Origin: Paenibacillus_T sp033239625
Lineage (GTDB): Bacteria > Bacillota > Bacilli > Paenibacillales > Paenibacillaceae
Assembly: GCF_033239625.1 (NCBI RefSeq)
Contig: NZ_BTCK01000010.1
Coordinates: forward strand, 62,001-126,000
Direction: 5' to 3'
DNA: 64,000 bases
Part shown: in pieces, positions 59,960 through 64,000 of the stretch
How the letters are laid out: each line of letters starts with the position of its first letter
How positions within the stretch are numbered: position 1 is the stretch's first letter
Position numbers and translations under genes: made by a program
The notes under the pieces: generated by a model
Seen by the model: the letters and a program-made list of their open reading frames with translations, nothing else
What the model was told of the DNA's origin: nothing
Databases searched by the model: none

Positions 59960-61129
59960 CTATCCAACTGGATAATGAGCGCTTATTTCCTTCATCGCAT
60001 CTACAAGAGCTTGTGCTTCGTCTTCCGTTGTGAAACAACCTACGCTTGCCCGAACTGCACCCTTCTCAAGCGTACCAGCTGATGCGTGCGCAAGCGGTGT
60101 GCAGTGGTAACCGGCCCGCACTGCGATACCGTAATGTTGGTCCAGAATAAACGACAATTCGGAGGCTTCCGCCCCTTCTAAGTTGAAGGCAACGATGCCT
60201 GTCCGCGGTTGTCCGATGGACGGGCCGAGCAATTGAATACCCGGAATCGCTGACAACTGCTCCATCATCAGTTGTGTTAATCTCCATTCCTTAGTATGGA
60301 TCGTTTCAACCGACTCATTCAATATGTAACGCACACCTGCGGCCAGCCCTGCGAATCCTGGTGTATTCGGCGTTCCCGCCTCGTATCGATCAGGCCTCAC
60401 ACTCGGCTGCTCTGGCGCCTCTGATTGACTGCCTGTCCCACCGTGCAGCAGCGGCGTCAGATCAATCTCTGGATGGATATAGAGCCCTCCAGTCCCCTGC
60501 GGCCCCAGCAGCCCCTTATGCCCCGGAAAAGCCAGCATATCGATCCCCAGCGCCCCTACATCGATAGGCAGAATGCCTGCACTCTGGGCAGCATCTACAA
60601 GCAGCTTCACGCCATGCTTACGGCAGACCTCGCCGATCTCCGCCACAGGAGCTATCGCCCCGAGTAAATTCGAGCTATGGTTAACGATTACGAGCGTCGT
60701 TGCGGGTACAATCGCTTCTTCTATACGCTTGGGCTCAATTACTCCATACGTATCGGATTCTACATAGGTTACTTTAATTCCGATTGCCTGCTTCAAATAT
60801 TCAAGCGGACGTCTCACCGAGTTATGTTCAACCGCCGTTGAAATAACATGATCCCCCGGCTTTACGAACCCTTTGATCGCTAAGTTCAGCGCAGCCGTCG
60901 TATTCGATGCGAATGCAATATCATTCGGATTGCTAATACGGAACAACTTCGCTAACTGTTTACGTGCATTGAACAGATGCCGGCTTGAGCGAACAGCCAT
61001 TGCATGGCTTCCCCTGCCAGGGTTTGCGGTATCATACAACATCGCATCACGAACTGCATCAATCACCTCTGGGGGCTTCGGCCACGAGGTTGCTGCGTGA
61101 TCCAAGTAAATCACTTTCTGACGATCCAT
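59960..61129 (-). CDS. Cysteine desulfurase-like PLP enzyme (EF2568 family)
   Basis: A 389-residue class V aminotransferase-fold enzyme. The opening IYLDHAATSWPKPPEV, PLP-binding residues in FASNTTAALNLAIKG, the PLP lysine in FPGHKGLLGP and the reactive cysteine in GYHCTPLAH are present. It resembles the EF2568-type subgroup of cysteine desulfurases, which deliver sulfur or selenium. No IscU or SufU scaffold gene is adjacent. The DUF3343 gene nearby may be a carrier partner. Confidence 0.85.
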   Translation of the reverse strand: MDRQKVIYLDHAATSWPKPPEVIDAVRDAMLYDTANPGRGSHAMAVRSSRHLFNARKQLAKLFRISNPNDIAFASNTTAALNLAIKGFVKPGDHVISTAVEHNSVRRPLEYLKQAIGIKVTYVESDTYGVIEPKRIEEAIVPATTLVIVNHSSNLLGAIAPVAEIGEVCRKHGVKLLVDAAQSAGILPIDVGALGIDMLAFPGHKGLLGPQGTGGLYIHPEIDLTPLLHGGTGSQSEAPEQPSVRPDRYEAGTPNTPGFAGLAAGVRYILNESVETIHTKEWRLTQLMMEQLSAIPGIQLLGPSIGQPRTGIVAFNLEGAEASELSFILDQHYGIAVRAGYHCTPLAHASAGTLEKGAVRASVGCFTTEDEAQALVDAMKEISAHYPVG

Positions 61130-61457
61130 TTACCCGTTCTCCTTCCGCGTTAGACCCCTAAATCATTACCGGAGAATACCTGCTATAGATTGAGAAAACC
61201 TCTATCCCGAGGAGCTCGAGAATGAGCCGCCGCGCTTAGAGGTTTGTTATACCACCAATAGGAATGATCACTCTCATTACGTAAGACGACGATATCCAAG
61301 TCCAACCCGCTTCCACGGATTCGCGCATGTACCTCTCCTATATAGTAACAAATAGCATACCCCTGTGTATACGTTCCATGGTACTGGAACTCGTACAACC
61401 AAGGTATGCTATCGCTCTTGTACTTACTATATGAATGATGGCGTTTATCGTACAAGA
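61130..61457. other. Gap between parB and the desulfurase-like gene
   Basis: About 330 bases with one hairpin at 61196-61245. A minus-strand frame of 90 codons crosses it but has no ribosome binding site and no recognisable protein. Confidence 0.5.
61196..61245 (-). terminator. Hairpin after parB, probable terminator
   Basis: AAACCTCTA pairs with TAGAGGTTT at the base of a 50-base structure; on the minus strand TTCTC follows. A closely related hairpin precedes parA at 63111-63156. Confidence 0.6.
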
Positions 61458-62309
61458 TTAGGCAAGATGCTGCTGCAGCAATTCTAAGAGTCGTTCCAAA
61501 TCCTGTTTGTTATAATACATCAGTTCGATACGACCTTTATCCTTCTGCTGTTTGATCCGGACCGTCGTCTTATAATGATCGCGGAGCGTCTCTTCCACGC
61601 TTTCGAGATATGGATCACGTTTCTTTGACTTCGCCTTCTCTTTATCCGGCTGTTTCTCTGGCTGCTTCTGAATCGCTGCTTCCAGTTCCCGTACGCTCCA
61701 CTCCTGCTCAATCGACAGTCGAGCGAGCTCCAGTTGCTGATTCGTCTCCTTCACACCGACAAGTGCACGTGCGTGGCCCATCGATAATGTTCCACGTGAA
61801 ACATCTTCCTTGATGCTCGCTGGCAGTGTCAGCAGACGAAGGAAATTCGCAATATGCGAACGAGATTTGCCCACCTTCATCGACAGCTCTTCTTGCGTCA
61901 ATTCGAACTTGTCCATCAGCGCTTGATACGCAATCGCTGTTTCAATCGCATTCAGATCTTCACGCTGCAGATTCTCAATCAGTGCAATTTCCATGACCTG
62001 TTGATCAGTGAATGTCCTTACGACCGCCGGAATGGACGGATTGCCACATAGCTGCGACGCGCGGAAGCGACGCTCGCCTGCGATAATCTCATAACCGCGC
62101 AGCACCGTACGAACGATAATCGGCTGAATAACACCGTGCTGCTTGATCGACTCTGCCAGTTCTTTGATCGATTCCTCATCGAACGTTTTCCGTGGCTGAT
62201 AAGGGTTCGGTCTTAGCTGCGCGAGTGGAACATCGATTACTTTATCATCATCCTTAACCGACAGCGACGGAATGAGCGCATCAAGTCCTCTACCTAGCCG
62301 CTTGCTCAT
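61458..62309 (-). CDS. parB: Chromosome partitioning protein ParB (Spo0J)
   Basis: A 283-residue CTP-dependent clamp. N-terminal CTPase motifs PYQPRKTFDEESIKEL and GERRFRASQL, the helix-turn-helix region (QEELSMKVGKSRSHIANFLR) that binds parS, and a C-terminal dimer domain with a Lys-rich linker (about 200-220). Its start overlaps the parA stop by about 20 bases. It carries a parS site in its own coding sequence. Confidence 0.98.
   Translation of the reverse strand: MSKRLGRGLDALIPSLSVKDDDKVIDVPLAQLRPNPYQPRKTFDEESIKELAESIKQHGVIQPIIVRTVLRGYEIIAGERRFRASQLCGNPSIPAVVRTFTDQQVMEIALIENLQREDLNAIETAIAYQALMDKFELTQEELSMKVGKSRSHIANFLRLLTLPASIKEDVSRGTLSMGHARALVGVKETNQQLELARLSIEQEWSVRELEAAIQKQPEKQPDKEKAKSKKRDPYLESVEETLRDHYKTTVRIKQQKDKGRIELMYYNKQDLERLLELLQQHLA
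61788..61803. promoter_or_regulatory. parS site inside parB
   Basis: Perfect 16-bp palindrome TGTTCCACGTGAAACA, identical to the bacterial parS consensus. ParB loads here and spreads; the same internal position is known in Bacillus spo0J. Confidence 0.97.
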
Positions 62310-63063
62310 ACATAATCACTTCCTTCGCCAGCTCAAGATACACCTCTGCGCCTTTCGAGCGTGGATCGTATGTGATAATTGCTTGTCCGTGCGAAGGCGC
62401 CTCACTCAGCCGGACATTACGCGGAATAATGGTCTGATACACCTTTTGTTGGAAGTACTTCTTCACTTCTTCAATTACTTGAATGCCTAGATTTGTCCGT
62501 GCATCGAACATCGTAAGCAATACGCCTTCGATTTGAAGACTCGTATTGAGATGTTTCTGAACGAGACGTACCGTGTTAAGCAATTGGCTGAGGCCCTCTA
62601 ACGCGTAATACTCGCATTGAATCGGAATGAGAACAGAATCAGCCGCAGTAAGCGAATTGATCGTAAGCAGACCAAGCGATGGCGGACAGTCGATTAGAAT
62701 ATAATCGTAGTCCTTGCCCACCTGCTGGAGCGCCTTCTTCAAACGAACCTCTCGCGAAATCGTCGAGACCATTTCAATCTCAGCACCAGCCAATTGAATC
62801 GTAGCCGGAATGATATTAAGGCCTGGAACATTCGTCGAACAGATGGCATCCTTCGGATGAACATCATTGATCAGAATATCATATATGCAGTTTTCGACGT
62901 CTGCCTTATTGATTCCGATTCCACTCGTCGTATTCCCTTGCGGATCTATATCGACCAACAGCACGCGTTTACCCAGCGAAGCTAGGCACGCCCCCAGATT
63001 TACGGACGTTGTCGTTTTCCCGACACCGCCCTTCTGGTTCGTAATTGCAATTGTTTTAGCCAA
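62290..63063 (-). CDS. parA: Chromosome partitioning ATPase ParA (Soj)
   Basis: A 257-residue ATPase. Deviant Walker A KGGVGKTTTSVNLG near residue 10, Walker A' LLVDIDPQGN, Walker B ILIDCPPSLG. The start is a TTG at 63061-63063 with GAGGTG seven bases before it; a longer in-frame form would include the upstream hairpin. Works with ParB in origin segregation and, as Soj, regulates DnaA. Confidence 0.97.
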   Translation of the reverse strand: MAKTIAITNQKGGVGKTTTSVNLGACLASLGKRVLLVDIDPQGNTTSGIGINKADVENCIYDILINDVHPKDAICSTNVPGLNIIPATIQLAGAEIEMVSTISREVRLKKALQQVGKDYDYILIDCPPSLGLLTINSLTAADSVLIPIQCEYYALEGLSQLLNTVRLVQKHLNTSLQIEGVLLTMFDARTNLGIQVIEEVKKYFQQKVYQTIIPRNVRLSEAPSHGQAIITYDPRSKGAEVYLELAKEVIMYEQAAR

Positions 63064-63110
63064 TCCGTTCACCTCTTGTGTGTATGCAATCGATTCGTCT
63101 GAAAATGAGA

Positions 63111-63156
63111 AAACCTCTAGCGAGGCCTCTCCTAGTGAGCGACCGCGTTTAGAGGT
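63111..63156 (-). terminator. Hairpin between noc and parA
   Basis: ACCTCTA pairs with TAGAGGT at the base of a 46-base structure; on the minus strand TTTTCTCATTTTC follows. It is similar in stem and in the inner CCGCG bases to the hairpin after parB. It could end noc transcripts or attenuate parA. Confidence 0.55.
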
Positions 63157-63292
63157 AAGTTTTATCGCCATCAGAAAATTCTACCCCACTTCAATGCTTT
63201 CGTAATCATGCTCTCTCCCTATGTGGGCAGAAAAGACGGTTTCATCAACCGTTTCGCCTGGCAATACCATCGAACCAGCTTAGTTGCAGCAA

Positions 63293-64000
63293 TTAGCGTT
63301 TAGGAATGTGTATAATAATTTCATAATGATCTTCGTGATCATTTTCTTTCGTATCAATCTTCAATCCAGAAGTCGTTACCATCTCAACGGATTGGCGAAT
63401 CGTATTGAGCGCAAGACGTACATCCTTCGTGAACGAAATACGGCGAGACTTCTTCGCTTTAGCCGCTTCCTTATAGAAAGCAACCCGCGCCTCCGTCTGC
63501 TTCACATTCAATTCTTTTGAGATAATATCACCTAGAACCTTCTCCTGCAACTCATCCGTGTCCAGAGATAAGAGTGCTCTAGCATGACGCTCCGTAATTT
63601 TCCGTTCCATCAATGCATCTTTGACCGGGTTACTTAATCCGAGCAGACGAATCTTGTTCGCGATCGTCGATTGACTCTTGCCAAGACGCTGAGCCAGACT
63701 TTCCTGCGTCAATTGATGAAGATCAATCAGCTTCTGATAAGCGACCGCTTCTTCAAGTGCTGTGAGTCCCTCACGCTGCAGGTTCTCGATGAGTGCGATA
63801 GATGCAGCCTGTGAATCGTTGAATTCACGTACGATGGCCGGTATTGTTTCTAGTCCAAGCTTGGTGACTGCACGCCAACGACGCTCACCAGCAATAATCT
63901 CATAGCGGCCATTGCGCAAACGAACGACAATCGGCTGAATAACGCCGTGAGTCTTGATCGTTTGGCACAACTCATCAATACGATCATCATCGAAGATCGT
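63293..64000 (-). CDS. noc: Nucleoid occlusion protein Noc (C-terminal 235 residues)
   Basis: The gene runs off the right end; the start is outside. The visible part has TIFDDDRIDELCQTIKTHGV, GERRWRAVTKLGLETIPAI, the helix-turn-helix QESLAQRLGKSQSTIANKIR and the Noc-type C-terminus with FTKDVRLALNTIRQSVEMV. The longer basic C-terminal part and its place upstream of parA separate it from ParB. It binds its own DNA sites and the membrane to block division over the nucleoid. Confidence 0.96.
   Translation of the reverse strand, partial: TIFDDDRIDELCQTIKTHGVIQPIVVRLRNGRYEIIAGERRWRAVTKLGLETIPAIVREFNDSQAASIALIENLQREGLTALEEAVAYQKLIDLHQLTQESLAQRLGKSQSTIANKIRLLGLSNPVKDALMERKITERHARALLSLDTDELQEKVLGDIISKELNVKQTEARVAFYKEAAKAKKSRRISFTKDVRLALNTIRQSVEMVTTSGLKIDTKENDHEDHYEIIIHIPKR

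Noticed and set aside
61183..61455. Minus-strand 90-codon frame after parB
   Set aside because: TTG start without binding site, and the frame passes through the terminator hairpin.
1..64000. CRISPR array, rRNA operon, IS transposase, prophage, DnaA-box cluster
   Set aside because: No spaced short repeats of CRISPR type, no rRNA-like sequence, no transposase or phage gene, and no cluster of TTATCCACA sites noticed by eye; oriC is expected beyond the right end.

Overview
The window looks like a chromosomal segment of a Paenibacillus-type Firmicute (Paenibacillaceae). The evidence is the purA, walRKHIJ, htrA, rlmH block, the dnaB, rplI, gdpP, yybS block, the rpsF, ssb, rpsR operon, the noc, parA, parB set and sporulation genes such as yyaC, in the order typical of origin-proximal Bacillales DNA. 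Stalk-domain (copper amine oxidase N-terminal-like) secreted proteins and intergenic structured repeats also fit Paenibacillus or Cohnella. Most genes are on the minus strand. Because noc, parA and parB come last, oriC probably lies just beyond the right end, so minus-strand genes would be leading-strand genes.

Left part (1-19.7 kb) is accessory. It holds the start of a drug-efflux MFS gene, a decayed MalT/LuxR-type regulator, a MerR regulator divergent from a short-chain dehydrogenase with two mirror-image MerR promoters, a tandem P-loop protein, an orphan sporulation-type kinase, a TetR/MFS efflux pair with three operator copies, a stalk/NPCBM/lamin-tail secreted protein, a NarL-type two-component pair followed by a CPBP protease, a four-gene unit matching HssRS-HrtAB haem sensing and efflux, a two-component remnant, a DUF998 protein, a ketopantoate-reductase-like protein and a major royal jelly family protein.

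Middle part (20-45.2 kb) is mostly core: greA, rlmH, an MFS gene, a CxxH/CxxC mini-protein, an extra two-component pair facing a low-complexity secreted protein, an HtrA protease, the walRKHIJ cell-wall regulon operon, a G5/LysM/M23 cell-wall peptidase, purA, dnaB, rplI, gdpP and yybS. Between purA and a low-complexity membrane protein is about 1 kb of structured repeats. A 272-bp element with inverted ends sits beside htrA, and a 42-bp tandem duplication precedes dnaB.

Right part (45.7-64 kb) has a five-gene oligopeptide ABC transporter (oppABCDF), a membrane-anchored D-aminoacylase-like amidohydrolase that lacks the usual HxH motif and carries stalk repeats, a CBS protein, the rpsF-ssb-rpsR operon with a probable S6:S18 leader, tRNA-Ser(CGA), mscS, a DUF3343 protein, yyaC, a cysteine desulfurase-like enzyme, and parB/parA/noc with a perfect parS inside parB.

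No rRNA genes, CRISPR arrays, intact insertion sequences or prophage genes were seen. The strongest candidates for undescribed biology are the kinase/regulator/secreted-protein set near 22.7-26.1 kb, the degenerate membrane-anchored amidohydrolase, and the structured repeat block at 37.4-37.9 kb.
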